From the NCBI GenBank assembly GCA_937894775.1, contig CALAXC010000174.1, positions 1-32,235 on the forward strand: 32,235 nucleotides of DNA. The letters are read 5' to 3'. Both the position numbers and the translations under genes were made by a program. Positions within the stretch are counted from its first letter, which is position 1, and every line of letters begins with the position of its first letter. The notes under the pieces are model-generated. The model was not told where the DNA came from. It saw only the letters and a list, made by a program, of their open reading frames with translations, and did no database searches. The DNA is from an uncultured Clostridia bacterium (lineage in GTDB: Bacteria > Bacillota > Clostridia > Oscillospirales > CAG-272). Of this stretch, positions 32,212-32,235 are shown one piece after another.

Positions 32212-32235
32212 ATCGAGATAAATCCCTCACGGGAT

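Overview
The window looks like a chromosomal segment of an AT-rich, low-GC, spore-former-type Clostridia bacterium, most like uncultured gut Oscillospirales or Christensenellales. The basis is strong AGGAGG ribosome binding sites, TTGACA/TATAAT promoters with 17-18 bp spacers, a SpoVB-family flippase, the MEP enzyme Dxs, a one-chain PurL and BspA-type leucine-rich lipoproteins. No insertion sequence, phage gene or CRISPR array was seen, and no gene-free stretch exceeds 300 bases.

Layout. 1-2003 (+): the 3' end of gpmI, a terminator, then a SpoVB/MATE-like flippase. 2082-3648 (-): a CNNM/CorC-type membrane protein preceded by its own promoter, a 26-codon acidic leader ORF and an intrinsic terminator, which together look like an attenuator. 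3673-7391 (-): dxs and a phosphohexomutase, each with its own promoter. The dxs promoter lies inside a perfect inverted repeat. 7476-8418 (-): a cysteine-rich clostridial protein of unknown function. 8449-8706: a tRNA-Leu(GAG) gene with promoter and terminators. 8811-10250 (-): malQ.

10329-21077 (-): an eight-gene purine operon, in transcription order purE, purF, purM, purN, a PurO-type IMP cyclohydrolase, a stand-alone AICAR transformylase, purD and purL. It starts from a consensus promoter and a ZTP (pfl) riboswitch whose 3' end overlaps a terminator. The operon makes most of IMP synthesis from PRPP. purC lies nearby on the other strand (22557-23240), divergent from alr. purB and purK are not in the window.

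23302-31300 (-): a tightly packed six-gene operon: two BspA-like leucine-rich-repeat lipoproteins, a polytopic membrane/SPFH fusion, two more HflK/HflC-like SPFH proteins and a P1B-type metal ATPase. Overlaps and 10-15 base gaps indicate one transcript. A ZIP-family metal transporter is transcribed divergently (31405-32166). This operon is the best candidate for an undescribed system. The leader upstream of the CNNM/CorC gene and the ZTP switch are the best regulatory findings.
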